A DNA stretch of 64,000 nt from Streptosporangium subroseum (GCF_900188345.1 NZ_FZOD01000052.1:1-64000), one strand, 5' to 3'; shown: positions 17,515 to 26,883, numbered from the stretch's first letter. Notes: generated by a model from the letters alone, not told the origin. Translations and numbers: made by a program.

Positions 17515-18159
17515 TCAGACGAGGAGCTCCGCCCTGCGCCTGCGGCGCACGATCCAGGCCGCGATCACTCCGCCGAACAGCCCGAACAGATGCCCCTGCC
17601 AGGAGATGCCGGACTCACCGGGGAGCACGCCCCAGATGATCGAGTAGTAGGCGATCGCGACGCCGATGCCGATCACGATGTCGAGGGCGCGGTGGTCGAA
17701 CAGGCCACGGGCGACGACAAAGCCGAAGTAGCCGAACACCAGCCCGCTCGCGCCGACCGTCAGGCTTCCCGGCGTGCTGATGAACCAGATGCCCAGGCCG
17801 CTGACCACGATGATGATCAGGCTGGCGCCCAGGAACCGGGCGATCCCGCGCAGCGCGGCGAGGAAACCGAGGATGAGGAGGGGCACGGAGTTGGCCATCA
17901 GGTGGCCGAAGCCCGCGTGCAGGAAGGGGGCGAGAAAGATGCCGCCCAGCCCTTCCGGGTTCCAGGCCCTGATGCCGTAGGCGTCGAACTCTCCGGGCAG
18001 CACGTAGTCGGCGACCTCGACCGCCCACATGACGGCGACCAGCGCGATGATGAGCATCGCGGCTCCCGCGGCGCCCGCGGCCAGGCTGCCGGCCCTGCGC
18101 TTGAAGCGCTCGCCGGAGGACCGGCCTGCGGGGGGCGTGCCGGTCACATGATCGTTCAT
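17515..18159 (-). CDS. Rhomboid family intramembrane serine protease
   Basis: The 214-residue membrane protein has about six hydrophobic segments. The rhomboid motifs are HAGFGHLMANSVPLLILG (the early His/Asn region), the catalytic GASGLVFGYFG, and the late His in WQGHLFGLFGGVIAAW. These supply the Ser-His dyad. Rhomboids cut transmembrane segments; the substrate is unknown. ATG at 18159. Confidence 0.92.
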   Translation of the reverse strand: MNDHVTGTPPAGRSSGERFKRRAGSLAAGAAGAAMLIIALVAVMWAVEVADYVLPGEFDAYGIRAWNPEGLGGIFLAPFLHAGFGHLMANSVPLLILGFLAALRGIARFLGASLIIIVVSGLGIWFISTPGSLTVGASGLVFGYFGFVVARGLFDHRALDIVIGIGVAIAYYSIIWGVLPGESGISWQGHLFGLFGGVIAAWIVRRRRRAELLV

Positions 18160-18237
18160 TTACTCTCCTGGCCTTCGGAGTCGGCACGTGGACGTCAAAT
18201 GCCCTTGCCGCGCTCGCCCACACCTTTACCGTACGCA

Positions 18238-18470
18238 CTCCTGGCCATGAACGCGCCGGACACGACCTCATGAACCCGATGGATCCCAAACCAACCCAAC
18301 AGGCCATGAACGCACCGGGCACAACCCTGCGAATCCGGCGGCCCTAAACCGATCCAAATGGTCACAATCGCGCCGGGCGCGACCCGGCAGACCCACTCGG
18401 TCCAGGTGATCATGAACGCGACGGGCGCGATCCCACGGACCCAACGGTCCCACGGATCGCGCCCGGCGGC
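18238..18470. repeat. Degenerate 50-60-nt tandem repeat array
   Basis: Four copies of a unit starting CTGGCCATGAACGCGCCGG or a variant occur near 18241, 18299, 18357 and 18407. Each has the pattern CATGAACGCnCCGGGCnCGA followed by a variable part. It lies between the rhomboid start and the crotonase 3' end. Confidence 0.75.
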
Positions 18471-18500
18471 GCGGAGAGCGGACGGAACGGACCCGAAGGG

Positions 18501-19346
18501 CTACTCGCCCTTCCACTGGGGGGCGCGCTTCTCGGCGAAGGCCGCCGCGCCCTCCATCGCGTCCTTGGAGCCGAACACCGGGTTGATGATCTCTCCTTGC
18601 CTCTTGAACATCTCGTCCCTGCTCCAGTCGGCGGACTCGACCATCACGCGCTTGGTGGCGGCGAGGGCCAGCGGAGCGTTGCCTGCGATCTTCTTCGCCA
18701 GTTCGAGCGCCTTGGCCAGCGCCCCGCCCGCGGGCGTGACGTGATTGACCAGGCCGAGCTCGTACAGTCGGGAGGCCGGGAAGTGGTCGCCGGTCAGGGC
18801 GATCTCCATCGCGATGTGGTACGGGATGCGCTGCGGCAGCCGCATCACGCCACCGGCCCCCGCGACCAGGCCTCGCTTGGGCTCGGGCAGCCCGAACTTG
18901 GCCTCCTCGGAGGCGACGATGATGTCGCAGGCCAGGGCCAGCTCGCAGCCGCCGGCCAGGGCGTAGCCCTCGATGGCGGCGATGATCGGCTTCTTCGGCG
19001 GCGCCTCGACGATGCCGCCGAAACCCCTGCCCGCGAGAACCGGGAAGTCCCCGGTCATGAACCCCTTCAGGTCCATACCCGAGGAGAACGTGCCGCCGGC
19101 CCCGGTGAGGACGTAGGCGGCGACGTCCTTGCGCTCCTCCAGCTCGTCCAGTGCCGCCGCGATGCCCCGGGCGACCGCGCCGTTGACCGCGTTTCTGGCC
19201 CGGGGGCGGTTGATCGTGATGACGGCGACGCCGTCCTCTACCTCGACCAGGACTTCTTCGGACACGGCGGCCGCGGTGGCTGCGGTGGCCTCAGTGGCGT
19301 CAGTGGCCTCTGAGGGGTGCGTGGAATTGCCGGACGCGTCAGACAC
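18501..19346 (-). CDS. Enoyl-CoA hydratase/isomerase (crotonase) family protein
   Basis: The 281-residue protein has the crotonase core from about residue 30: VAVITINRPRARNAVN, the CoA oxyanion segment GTFSSGMDLKGF, and IEGYALAGGCELALACD. Only one clear catalytic Glu is seen (GLPEPKRG), as in many actinobacterial homologs. The N-terminal 27 residues are low complexity (EATDATEATAATAAA) and probably not folded. GTG at 19346 follows GTAGGAGTC, which overlaps the stop of the upstream SDR gene. The two genes form a fatty-acid-type operon. Confidence 0.88.
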   Translation of the reverse strand: MSDASGNSTHPSEATDATEATAATAAAVSEEVLVEVEDGVAVITINRPRARNAVNGAVARGIAAALDELEERKDVAAYVLTGAGGTFSSGMDLKGFMTGDFPVLAGRGFGGIVEAPPKKPIIAAIEGYALAGGCELALACDIIVASEEAKFGLPEPKRGLVAGAGGVMRLPQRIPYHIAMEIALTGDHFPASRLYELGLVNHVTPAGGALAKALELAKKIAGNAPLALAATKRVMVESADWSRDEMFKRQGEIINPVFGSKDAMEGAAAFAEKRAPQWKGE

Positions 19347-19356
19347 CGGATGACTC

Positions 19357-20130
19357 CTACTTGGGCTGGAAGCGGATGCCGCCGTCGAAACGGATCGTCT
19401 CGGCGTTCATGTAGTCGTTCTCGATCAGCGAGCGCACCAGCTGTGCGAACTCCGCGGCCTGCCCCATGCGCTTGGGGAAGACCACCGGGGCCACGAGCTT
19501 GGCCTTGAACTCCTCGGCGTTGGGCGAGAAGCCGTAGATCGGGGTGTCGATGATGCCCGGGCAGATGGTGTTGACGCGGATGCCGACGGCGGCCAGGTCA
19601 CGCGCGGCCGGCAGGGTCATGCCGACGATGCCGCCCTTGGACGCCGAGTAAGCCACCTGGCCGACCTGGCCCTCCAGCGCCGCCACCGACGCGGTGTTGA
19701 TCACTACGCCGCGCTGGCCGTCAGCGTCGACCGGCTCGGTCTTGGCGACGGCCGCCGCACCGATGCGCATGAGGTTGAAGGTGCCGATCAGGTTGACCTC
19801 GATGACCTTGCGGTAGGAGGCCAGGTCGTGGGGCGAGCCGTCGCGGTTCACCGTCCGGGTGGCCCAGCCGATGCCCGCGCTGTTCACCACGACGCGCAGC
19901 GGCTTGCCGATCGCCACCGCCGCGTCCACGGCCGCCTGCACCTGGTTCTCGTCGGACACGTCGGTCCTGACGAAGACCCCGCCGAGCTCGTCGGCGAGGG
20001 ACTTGCCGCGCTCCTCGTTGAGGTCGGCGATGACGACGGTGACACCGTGCGCGGCGAGGTCGCGGGCCGTGGCCTCGCCGAGGCCACTGGCACCGCCCGA
20101 GATGATTGCTGCTGCTCCGTTCAGGTCCAT
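19357..20130 (-). CDS. SDR dehydrogenase, 3-hydroxyacyl-CoA dehydrogenase type
   Basis: The 257-residue SDR has GGASGLGEATAR as the NAD-binding motif, DLN for NAD preference, NSAG, and the YSASKGG active site. The overall match is to the short-chain 3-hydroxyacyl-CoA dehydrogenase (HSD10-like) group (VNTICPGIIDTPIYG). It is the first gene of a pair with the crotonase at 18501, 10 nt apart, which fits consecutive beta-oxidation steps. Confidence 0.88.
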   Translation of the reverse strand: MDLNGAAAIISGGASGLGEATARDLAAHGVTVVIADLNEERGKSLADELGGVFVRTDVSDENQVQAAVDAAVAIGKPLRVVVNSAGIGWATRTVNRDGSPHDLASYRKVIEVNLIGTFNLMRIGAAAVAKTEPVDADGQRGVVINTASVAALEGQVGQVAYSASKGGIVGMTLPAARDLAAVGIRVNTICPGIIDTPIYGFSPNAEEFKAKLVAPVVFPKRMGQAAEFAQLVRSLIENDYMNAETIRFDGGIRFQPK

Positions 20131-20163
20131 GAGCGGACTTTAACGCGGAGACCGAATGAAGTT

Positions 20164-20517
20164 CTACTCGGGGTGGGCTAAATTTCCGCCGATGGCGCTG
20201 CCGACATCGGGATAGACCTTTATCCGCCGGTCAAGCCCTGTCGTGCGCAGAATCCGCGCGACCGGCGCCTGGGGCGCGGCTAGGGAGACCCCGCCGCCCT
20301 CCCCCGTGGCCAGCCTCCATGCCTCGATCAGCACGGACAGGCCACTGGAGTCCATGAAGGACAGGGCCGTGAGATCGAGGACCAGCCAGGCGCCGTCGAG
20401 CTTGATGGCGTCGCGGACCTCGTCTCGCAGGAAGGGAGCGGTGAAGAGGTCAAGCTCACCCTCGATGGCCACCACCACGGCGTCACCAACAGCGCGGCGA
20501 GCCAACCGTAGTTTCAT
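20164..20517 (-). CDS. STAS-domain anti-sigma factor antagonist
   Basis: The 117-residue protein is a single STAS domain. It has VVAIEGELDLFTAPFLRDEV and the phosphorylation loop FMDSSGLSVLIEA, with the target Ser. Such proteins free a sigma factor by binding its anti-sigma kinase when unphosphorylated. GAGGAGGACTG precedes ATG at 20517. The PP2C protein at 5488 could be a regulator of such a protein, but nothing here proves the pair. The gap 20518-20621 shows nothing notable. Confidence 0.9.
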   Translation of the reverse strand: MKLRLARRAVGDAVVVAIEGELDLFTAPFLRDEVRDAIKLDGAWLVLDLTALSFMDSSGLSVLIEAWRLATGEGGGVSLAAPQAPVARILRTTGLDRRIKVYPDVGSAIGGNLAHPE

Positions 20518-20621
20518 CAGTCCTCCTCGCGCCCATGGGGCAGACCTACTTTACTTCGCCGACACGGCGCGCGAGGTCATGCAACTCTACGATCATTCAT
20601 GATCCTTTACTAGAAAATCCC

Positions 20622-21353
20622 TCAGGGCGGAGCGAAGCCGTACGGCAGTTCGAGCCTGTGGGCGGCGAGAAGGTCCGCGTCGGAGAGGATCTCCCTGGTC
20701 GGCCCGTCTGCGGCGATCACCCCGCCGGAGAGGATGAGAGCGCGATCACACAGCTCCAGCGCGTAGGGCAGATCGTGGGTGACCATCAGGACGGTCACGT
20801 CGAGACCCCTCAGGACCTCGGCGAGCTCACGCCTGGAGGCCGGGTCGAGGTTCGACGACGGCTCGTCCAGCACCAGGATCTCCGGTTCCATGGCCAGTAC
20901 GGTCGCCACCGCCACCCGGCGGCGCTGGCCGAAGGACAGGTGGTGCGGCGGCCGGTCGATCGTCTCCAGCATGCCCACGCGATCCAGCGCGTCCTTGACC
21001 CGGCGTTCCAGCTCCTCGCCCGTGATCCCGAGGTTGGCCGGGCCGAAGGCCACGTCCTCGCGGACGGTCGGCATGAAGAGCTGGTCGTCGGGGTCCTGGA
21101 AGACGAGCCCGACCCGCCTGCGGATCTCCTTGAGTGAATTCTTGGCGACCGGCAGCCCGGCCACGGTCACCGTGCCGTGTCCCGCGGTCAGGATGCCGTT
21201 GAGATGCATCACCAGCGTCGTCTTGCCCGCGCCGTTCGGGCCGAGCAGCGCGACCCGCTCCCCGCGCCCGATCGCGAAGTCCACGCCGAACAACGCCTGC
21301 GTGCCGTCCGGATAGGCATACGCGAGACGGCTCACCTCCAGAGAAGGTGTCAT
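20622..21353 (-). CDS. cbiO: Cobalt/nickel ECF transporter ATPase
   Basis: The 243-residue ABC ATPase has Walker A GPNGAGKTT, Q-loop VFQDPDDQLF, signature LSFGQRRRVA, Walker B ILVLDEPSSNLD and switch VTHDL. The QDPDDQ motif is typical of ECF/CbiO ATPases. ATG at 21353 overlaps the stop of cbiQ (ATGA), so the two are translationally coupled. It is the last gene of cbiM-cbiQ-cbiO. Confidence 0.93.
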   Translation of the reverse strand: MTPSLEVSRLAYAYPDGTQALFGVDFAIGRGERVALLGPNGAGKTTLVMHLNGILTAGHGTVTVAGLPVAKNSLKEIRRRVGLVFQDPDDQLFMPTVREDVAFGPANLGITGEELERRVKDALDRVGMLETIDRPPHHLSFGQRRRVAVATVLAMEPEILVLDEPSSNLDPASRRELAEVLRGLDVTVLMVTHDLPYALELCDRALILSGGVIAADGPTREILSDADLLAAHRLELPYGFAPP

Positions 21354-22117
21354 GCCAGCAACCCCCAGGTCCCGAGCAGCGTCACGAGCGCCGCGCCCGG
21401 CAACATACCGGCAATGAGCCACTGCCGCGACGAGGCGGACAGATCCTGGATGATCGGTAACGAGCCGGTGTAGCCGCGGCTGAGCATCGCCAGGTGCACC
21501 CGCTCGCCCCGCTCATAGGAACGGATGAACAGCGCCCCGGCCGATCTGGCGATCACCGGGATGTGCCGTACGTCCCTGGCCACGAATCCCCGTGACTCCC
21601 TGGCCACCCGCATCCGGCGCATCTCCTCCAGGATCACGTCCATGTAGCGCAGCATGAACATCGCGATCTGCACCAGCAGCGGCGGCAGCTTCAGCCGCTG
21701 CGCGCCCAGCAACATCAGCCGGGGCTCGGTGGTGGCGGCCAGCAGGACGCTCGCGATCACGCCCAGGGTGGCCTTGGCCAGGATGTTCCAGGCGGCCCAC
21801 AGTCCCGCGACGCTGAGCGACAGCCCCATGAAGGACACCCGCTCGCCGAGCCCGATGAAGGGGATCGCCACCGCGAAGACCACAAACGGGATCTCGACCA
21901 CCATCCGCCGCAGCACGAAGCCGGCCGGGACCCGCGCGGCCAGCGCCACGGCGGCCAGGAGCAGGACGTAGAGCCCGAAGGCCCAGAACCATTCGCGCGG
22001 GGTGGCCACCACCACCAGGGCGAACCCGGCCACCGCCGCCAGCTTGCACTGGGGCGGCAACCGGTGGATCAGCGTGTCGCCGGCCCGGTAGAGCTGATGA
22101 TGATGACCCGCACCCAC
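21350..22117 (-). CDS. cbiQ: Cobalt/nickel ECF transporter transmembrane protein
   Basis: The 255-residue membrane protein starts at GTG 22117 (GAGHHHQLYRAGDTLIHRLP). It has 5-6 hydrophobic segments and the two coupling motifs of CbiQ proteins that contact the ATPase: ARESRGF and MLSRGYTG. It overlaps the cbiM stop by one base (TAGTG). The long in-frame stretch upstream of 22117 is a shadow of cbiM. Confidence 0.92.
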   Translation of the reverse strand: MGAGHHHQLYRAGDTLIHRLPPQCKLAAVAGFALVVVATPREWFWAFGLYVLLLAAVALAARVPAGFVLRRMVVEIPFVVFAVAIPFIGLGERVSFMGLSLSVAGLWAAWNILAKATLGVIASVLLAATTEPRLMLLGAQRLKLPPLLVQIAMFMLRYMDVILEEMRRMRVARESRGFVARDVRHIPVIARSAGALFIRSYERGERVHLAMLSRGYTGSLPIIQDLSASSRQWLIAGMLPGAALVTLLGTWGLLA

Positions 22118-23133
22118 TAGACGGATACCTCTTCTTTGCGGGTACGGCGACGCACCGCGAAGAACAACCCGCCACCCGCCGCCAGGGTCACCCCGGCACC
22201 GATCAGACCGGCCACGCCGACCGGGATGCCTCCCGCGTCGCCGTAGTCGGCGAGCGGCTGCTCGGCCAGCGAGTGATCGGTGGCCTGGCCGATGAAGCCC
22301 TTGTCCTGGGCGACCCGCTCCAGGCCGTCGGGTGAGGAGGAGGCGTAGAAGCTGACGATGCCCGCGAGCAGCGCCACCACCGCGAGACCCGCCGGCAGGA
22401 ACCAGCCGGGACGGCGCGAGGACACCGGCACCGGGGACTCCCGGGTCACCGTGACGTCGCCGCCGGCGCCGCGCAGGACCAGCGGCACGGCCAGCCCGCG
22501 CGCGCCGTACACGAGGTCGGGCCGGATCGCCAGCACGGTGCTGACGGTGACCGCCGTGATCAGCCCCTCGCCGATGCCGATGAGCACGTGCACGCCGCCC
22601 ATGGCCATCGCGACCGTGCCGACGTCGATGGGCGCGGTGCCGCCGATCCAGAACAGCAGGCTGAACGCCAGGGCCGCGGCGGGCACCGAGATCAGCGCGG
22701 CGACGAACGAGGCCGCCACGACGGCGGTCCTGCTGCTCAGGGTCCGGGTGATCAGGCGGAAGACGAACCATCCGACCAGGATCGCGACGATGCCCATGAG
22801 CGTGATGTTGATGCCGAGCGCGGTCAGACCGCCGTCGGCGAAGAAGAAACCCTGCACGAGCAGGACCACGGCCACGCATAACACGGCCGTATAGGGTCCG
22901 ACGAGTATGGCGGCGAGCGTGCCGCCGAGGAGGTGGCCGCTCGTGCCCGCGGCCACCGGGAAGTTGAGCATCTGGACGGCGAAGATGAAGGCGGCGACCA
23001 GGCCCGCCATGGGGGCGGTCCGATCGTCGAGCTCGCGTCGTGCACCGCGCAGGCAGACCGCGACACCGGCCGCCGCGACGACTCCCGCCGAGAGCGACAC
23101 GGCTACGTTGAAAAAGCCATCTGGTACGTGCAC
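22117..23133 (-). CDS. cbiM: Cobalt/nickel ECF substrate-binding membrane protein, CbiM with CbiN-like C-terminus
   Basis: The 338-residue protein starts MHVPDGF, the conserved metal-binding N-terminus of CbiM/NikM, followed by the core with HLLGGTLAAILVGP. After residue 230 comes a PDGLE domain (SSSPDGLERVAQDKGF), which takes the role of CbiN. The system imports Ni or Co; sequence alone does not tell which. The 90 bp upstream (23134-23224) contain GTTGCAAC as an 8-bp palindrome but no room for a cobalamin riboswitch. Confidence 0.93.
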   Translation of the reverse strand: MHVPDGFFNVAVSLSAGVVAAAGVAVCLRGARRELDDRTAPMAGLVAAFIFAVQMLNFPVAAGTSGHLLGGTLAAILVGPYTAVLCVAVVLLVQGFFFADGGLTALGINITLMGIVAILVGWFVFRLITRTLSSRTAVVAASFVAALISVPAAALAFSLLFWIGGTAPIDVGTVAMAMGGVHVLIGIGEGLITAVTVSTVLAIRPDLVYGARGLAVPLVLRGAGGDVTVTRESPVPVSSRRPGWFLPAGLAVVALLAGIVSFYASSSPDGLERVAQDKGFIGQATDHSLAEQPLADYGDAGGIPVGVAGLIGAGVTLAAGGGLFFAVRRRTRKEEVSV

Positions 23134-23224
23134 GACAAGCCCCCAAGTGCGGAATCGTCCCTTACTTTAGGCCATGGGGTTGTAGTTGCAACAGACTGGC
23201 ATTAACGCATCGATGGCCGAAAGG

Positions 23225-25141
23225 TTAACGGAGCAGCCGCCGGATCAGCGTTCTGGGGCCGAAAGTGCGGACCACCGTGCTGAGCCGTCCCTTTCCCGCC
23301 GTGGCATAGGGCCTGACGCTCCACCTGGCCAGCCCCCTCCACCACGTGCGCGGCGGCACGATCGTCTCCGCCGTCGCCTCGATCCGGAAGCGCGCGGGCG
23401 GCCCTCCCAGGTCAAGCTCCAGGTAGGCGTCCCAGGTGCCGGGCCCCAGGCGGCCCATCGCCTGCCGGATGGTGAACGCACCGCCCGCCCTGACCGTGAC
23501 CGGCACGCGCCGCTCCCGCCCCGACTCCCGCTCGCGCCACACCAGATGCCGTACGGCGCGCGTCGCCGGAGTGGCGGTGCCCACGGTGACCTTGCCGTCG
23601 AGCACCAGCCTGTTTCCGGCCGTCCAGCGGGTGCGCGCCAACCGCACGCCCCCGGGGACGCCGACCACGTAACCGCCGATGTCGAGGCTGAGATTGCCGT
23701 AGGGCCGGGTGAAGTAGGGCAGGGCGACCACGTCGCCGACCATGTGGGCCACCGGCTGGGCGATCCGCCCGTCCCGGTCGGCGCCGAGCCGGGCGAGACG
23801 GGGAACGCCCTCGAACTCGACGCTCACATAAACGTCCCAGACGCCGGAGGACAGCTCCGCGACATCGACGAGCCCGGTGAACTCCTCGCAGTCGCCCGTC
23901 ACGGGGACCACGATGTCGGTCACCGAGACCACGAGGTCGGCGAGCGGCCCGGCGCCCCCGGGTCTGCGCCGCAGCACCAGGGCGAGGGCGCCCCCGACGA
24001 TCTCCGGACGTCCGTCCTGCTCCAGCGTGCTCAGCGCGACCCTGCCGGAGACGGTCAGCCGGCCCTCGCGCTCCCAGCGAAGCCCGGTGAGCTCCCGGCG
24101 GACCGCCGCCGACTCGATGTGCGCCAGCCGTACCAGCCGGTCGATGTCCTCGAGCGCGGCGATGCGGCTCCGGTCGATCGCGGGGAGCCGGGCGCGGACC
24201 CCGTCGGTCAGCCACCGCTCGCACATGTCGGTCACCTCGGCGACGATCTCCTTGCGCTGGACGGACTCCGCCGCCAGGAAGGGCCTGCCGAGGCTGCCGA
24301 AGGCGTCCATCCGGAAGTGGCGCCGCAGGAGGTGGTCACGGAGCGTGCCGGGCTGTATGTGATCGACCATCAGCTCGATCGGCCGCTTGATCATCTGTAG
24401 CCAGGAGACCGGGTCGCGGCTCTCCTTCCGCTGCATGATGCTGGTGCCGTCGGGCCGGGCGACCAAGTGGTAGCAGTCGTAGTCGGCGACCACCGAGATC
24501 ACGTCCGCGTGGCAGTAGGCGTGGGTGGTGAAGATGAGGTCCTCGCCCACGAGCATGGTCTCGTCGAAGGCGATGGCATGCCGCTCCAGCATCTCCCTGC
24601 GGAACAGCTTGAAGCAGCTCAGGCTGTTGTAGACCGTGCTGTCCTCAAGCGGCACCTGGTCCGCGCTCTCGCGGAACATCGAGATCGGCGCCTTGCGGCC
24701 ATGTCCGACGATCTTCCCGAGGACCATGTCCGAGCCGTTGCGGTCGGCCATCGCGAGCATCCGCTCCAGCGCCTCGGAACCGAGGTAGTCGTCCGCGTCG
24801 CAGAAGAACACGTATCTGCCGCGAGCATGGGAGAGCCCGACGTTGCGCGGGCGGCCGGCGCCGCCGGAATGCGCCTGCCGGATGACGCGGACGACGCCGC
24901 GGTGGCAGGAGGCGTAGAGGTCGAGCAGTTCGGCGCTGCCGTCGGTGGAACCGTCGTCCACGACGACGACCTCCAGGCTGACCCGCTGGATCAGCAGGGA
25001 CGTCAGGCACCGGTCCAGATAGGGCCTGCAGTTGTGGACAGGCACGATCACGCTGACGTCCACGTCAGACTGACCGGTCTCTTCCTTCGCGATCTCGCTG
25101 CCGCGCCCCACGCTGACTCGCTGGAGAATCGTTCTCGTCAC
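23225..25141 (-). CDS. Family 2 glycosyltransferase with TarS-like C-terminal region
   Basis: The 638-residue protein carries a GT-A domain of family GT2 at about 28-260: VSVIVPVHNCRPYLDRCL, VVDDGSTDGS, FFCDADDYL as the DXD motif, and LVGEDLIFTTHAYCH. The rest consists of a helical linker and beta-rich repeats resembling the C-terminal trimerisation modules of teichoic acid glycosyltransferases such as TarS. A role in decorating a wall polymer is inferred. GTG at 25141 follows CGAGGGG. Confidence 0.85.
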   Translation of the reverse strand: MTRTILQRVSVGRGSEIAKEETGQSDVDVSVIVPVHNCRPYLDRCLTSLLIQRVSLEVVVVDDGSTDGSAELLDLYASCHRGVVRVIRQAHSGGAGRPRNVGLSHARGRYVFFCDADDYLGSEALERMLAMADRNGSDMVLGKIVGHGRKAPISMFRESADQVPLEDSTVYNSLSCFKLFRREMLERHAIAFDETMLVGEDLIFTTHAYCHADVISVVADYDCYHLVARPDGTSIMQRKESRDPVSWLQMIKRPIELMVDHIQPGTLRDHLLRRHFRMDAFGSLGRPFLAAESVQRKEIVAEVTDMCERWLTDGVRARLPAIDRSRIAALEDIDRLVRLAHIESAAVRRELTGLRWEREGRLTVSGRVALSTLEQDGRPEIVGGALALVLRRRPGGAGPLADLVVSVTDIVVPVTGDCEEFTGLVDVAELSSGVWDVYVSVEFEGVPRLARLGADRDGRIAQPVAHMVGDVVALPYFTRPYGNLSLDIGGYVVGVPGGVRLARTRWTAGNRLVLDGKVTVGTATPATRAVRHLVWRERESGRERRVPVTVRAGGAFTIRQAMGRLGPGTWDAYLELDLGGPPARFRIEATAETIVPPRTWWRGLARWSVRPYATAGKGRLSTVVRTFGPRTLIRRLLR

Positions 25142-25159
25142 CGCCGGGCCCCTCGTCGG

Positions 25160-25264
25160 TCACATAGCGCTTATGTAGCGTCTCAGTATGTGACGAAGAG
25201 TGGCGTGCAGGCGGCCGATCTACTTTGTTGGTCCTTCCCGCTGTCTATTTTGTTGGTCCTCCCA
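25160..25264. promoter_or_regulatory. Dyad and short direct repeat upstream of the glycosyltransferase
   Basis: CACATAGCGCTTATGTAG near 25161-25178 is an imperfect dyad about 20 nt before the GT2 start and may be an operator. Farther upstream TACTTTGTTGGTCCTTCCC and TATTTTGTTGGTCCTCCCA are two copies of a ~29-nt unit (about 25220-25266). Confidence 0.4.
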
Positions 25265-25350
25265 CTCGCACGCCGAGGTCGCCGTACCTGGTGAAAAGCA
25301 CCCGGTTCGTGCGGCTTGCCCCTCCAACCCGGGCATCCTTGGCCCCGGGC

Positions 25351-26313
25351 CTACACCTTCTCGTTCTGGTCGAGATCGTCGCGGTTCTGCTCGTGCAGGG
25401 CCCGCGCGGCCCCGAGCAGATGTCTCCGGTAGCGCCGCCGTACCAGCCGCACGAGGACATAGAACGCCACCGCCGTTCCGGCCAGCAGCGCGAGGAGGTG
25501 GACCGGGAAAATGATCAGGGTTCTGGCCTGGCTGGACGTCCCGTCGGTGCCGGAGGCCGACACCGTCACGTGACAGATGCACATGAACGGCGGGTCATCC
25601 CACGTGACGGCGACCTCCCGGCTGGTCCCGCGGAGCACGGTGAAGTCAGGGAACGGGATGTCGCGCCCGTCCACACGGACGTTCAGGCTCTTCTTCCCGA
25701 AGAAGTCCCGGTGCACGGTTCCGAGGTTGTCGACGGTGGCCCCGAACTCCACGGGCCCGCCCATCGCGAACTCCGGCACGCGTAGTCCGTGGACCCGTAC
25801 CGAGGTGTCGATCGGCCCCGGCACCGTGATGTAGAGCGGCGTGCCGATCGCCCGATTGAGCTTGATGTTGCCGCCGCCGGGACCGGCAGGCGCCACGAAG
25901 AGCAGGGCGACCTGGTGCTCCCCGTTCTCGGGCTTCGCCGGAAGGTCGATCCGTACGGCCACCCGCTGCTGCCCACCGGGAGCCAGCCGGAAGTCGCTGG
26001 GCCCGACCTTCAGCCAGTCGGCCGCCGAATGAGGGGAACTCGGCTGGAAAATCACCTTTCCGTTCCGGTCCGTGGTGAAGTCGGTCCGGTTGACGATGAT
26101 GTCGACCGGCAACCGTCCCTTGTTCGTGACCATGAACGACTGAGGATCGCCGATCGCCTTGGGTTCGATGACGAGTCTCGTCGGACTCACCATCAGTGAG
26201 AAGTCCGGATCAGGGGCCGCGCCCGACATCCCAGATGCCGCCGGATACGCCACCGACGCGACGCCGCCTGCCATCAGGAATGCGGCGATCACGCGCTGAA
26301 ACGTTCGGACCAC
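25351..26313 (-). CDS. DUF916-like (WxL-interacting-type) surface protein
   Basis: The 320-residue protein has a signal peptide, two beta-sandwich regions and a C-terminal membrane helix (LLALLAGTAVAFYVLVRLV) with a basic cytoplasmic tail. Its first domain follows the DUF916 pattern: SLMVSPTRLVIEPKAIGD, LRVPEF later, and FRLAPGGQQRVAVRIDLP. This is a chaperone-like Ig fold known from WxL-protein-interacting proteins of Firmicutes. The gene upstream encodes a small secreted beta protein that resembles a WxL partner. Together they form a two-gene surface operon, 36 nt apart. Confidence 0.75.
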   Translation of the reverse strand: MVRTFQRVIAAFLMAGGVASVAYPAASGMSGAAPDPDFSLMVSPTRLVIEPKAIGDPQSFMVTNKGRLPVDIIVNRTDFTTDRNGKVIFQPSSPHSAADWLKVGPSDFRLAPGGQQRVAVRIDLPAKPENGEHQVALLFVAPAGPGGGNIKLNRAIGTPLYITVPGPIDTSVRVHGLRVPEFAMGGPVEFGATVDNLGTVHRDFFGKKSLNVRVDGRDIPFPDFTVLRGTSREVAVTWDDPPFMCICHVTVSASGTDGTSSQARTLIIFPVHLLALLAGTAVAFYVLVRLVRRRYRRHLLGAARALHEQNRDDLDQNEKV

Positions 26314-26349
26314 TGCGCAGCCCCCTAATACGGTCGTTTGGCGAGTGCT

Positions 26350-26883
26350 CTACAGGGTGATCGCGGAGTAGAGGAGCGTGCCGCTGTAGGTGTCCGGACG
26401 GACGGCCGGGATGGTGATCCGGTAGCCGTTGGTGATGACGTCGCCGTCGTCCACCGACCGCTCGTCCTTCCGTGCCACCTGCACCGGGACGGCGGGATTC
26501 AGCGGAACGTAGGCGCCCGCCTGGATCGGTCCGCTGACCTCCAGCAGGTTCATCGGGATGACGTCGGTGTTGGACCCGATCGAGGGGGTGAGATTCGGAG
26601 ACGTCGGCTGGACCGTGACGCTGTAACCGGCGAAGTTGTTCGTCGTCACCCTCATGGTGACGGCGTCCGCGTCGGTCACCGTGTCACCGGGATTGCCGCT
26701 CAGGGTGAAAGTGGGGGTCAGCTCGGTCAGCGTGATCGCCAGTCCGACCTCCACGTTCGCGACGGTGGTGTCGGTGCTGGTGTCCGCCTGGGCCGTCGTC
26801 ATCTGGCCGGACATCTGCCCGACCGTGACGCCCGTCATCATGAGACTCATAAGTATTAAACGGGCTTTAGATACCGTTGACAT
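26350..26883 (-). CDS. Small secreted beta-sandwich protein, WxL-like
   Basis: The 177-residue product from ATG 26883 has a signal peptide ending near TAQA. The mature protein is Thr/Val-rich with AVTMRVTTNNFAGYSVTVQP in the middle and a C-terminal strand TYSGTLLYSAITL. The pattern resembles the WxL wall-binding domain, which ends in a similar beta strand, but the two W-x-L motifs are not present. Partnering with the DUF916-like gene downstream supports the assignment. An earlier in-frame start at 26976 has no signal-peptide logic. Confidence 0.6.
   Translation of the reverse strand: MSTVSKARLILMSLMMTGVTVGQMSGQMTTAQADTSTDTTVANVEVGLAITLTELTPTFTLSGNPGDTVTDADAVTMRVTTNNFAGYSVTVQPTSPNLTPSIGSNTDVIPMNLLEVSGPIQAGAYVPLNPAVPVQVARKDERSVDDGDVITNGYRITIPAVRPDTYSGTLLYSAITL

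Noticed and set aside
21350..23146. One 598-residue membrane protein
   Set aside because: Its first half is a shadow of cbiM; the real cbiQ starts at GTG 22117, overlapping the cbiM stop.
23134..23224. Cobalamin riboswitch before cbiM
   Set aside because: The gap is only about 90 bp and shows no B12-box-like sequence or the needed folds.
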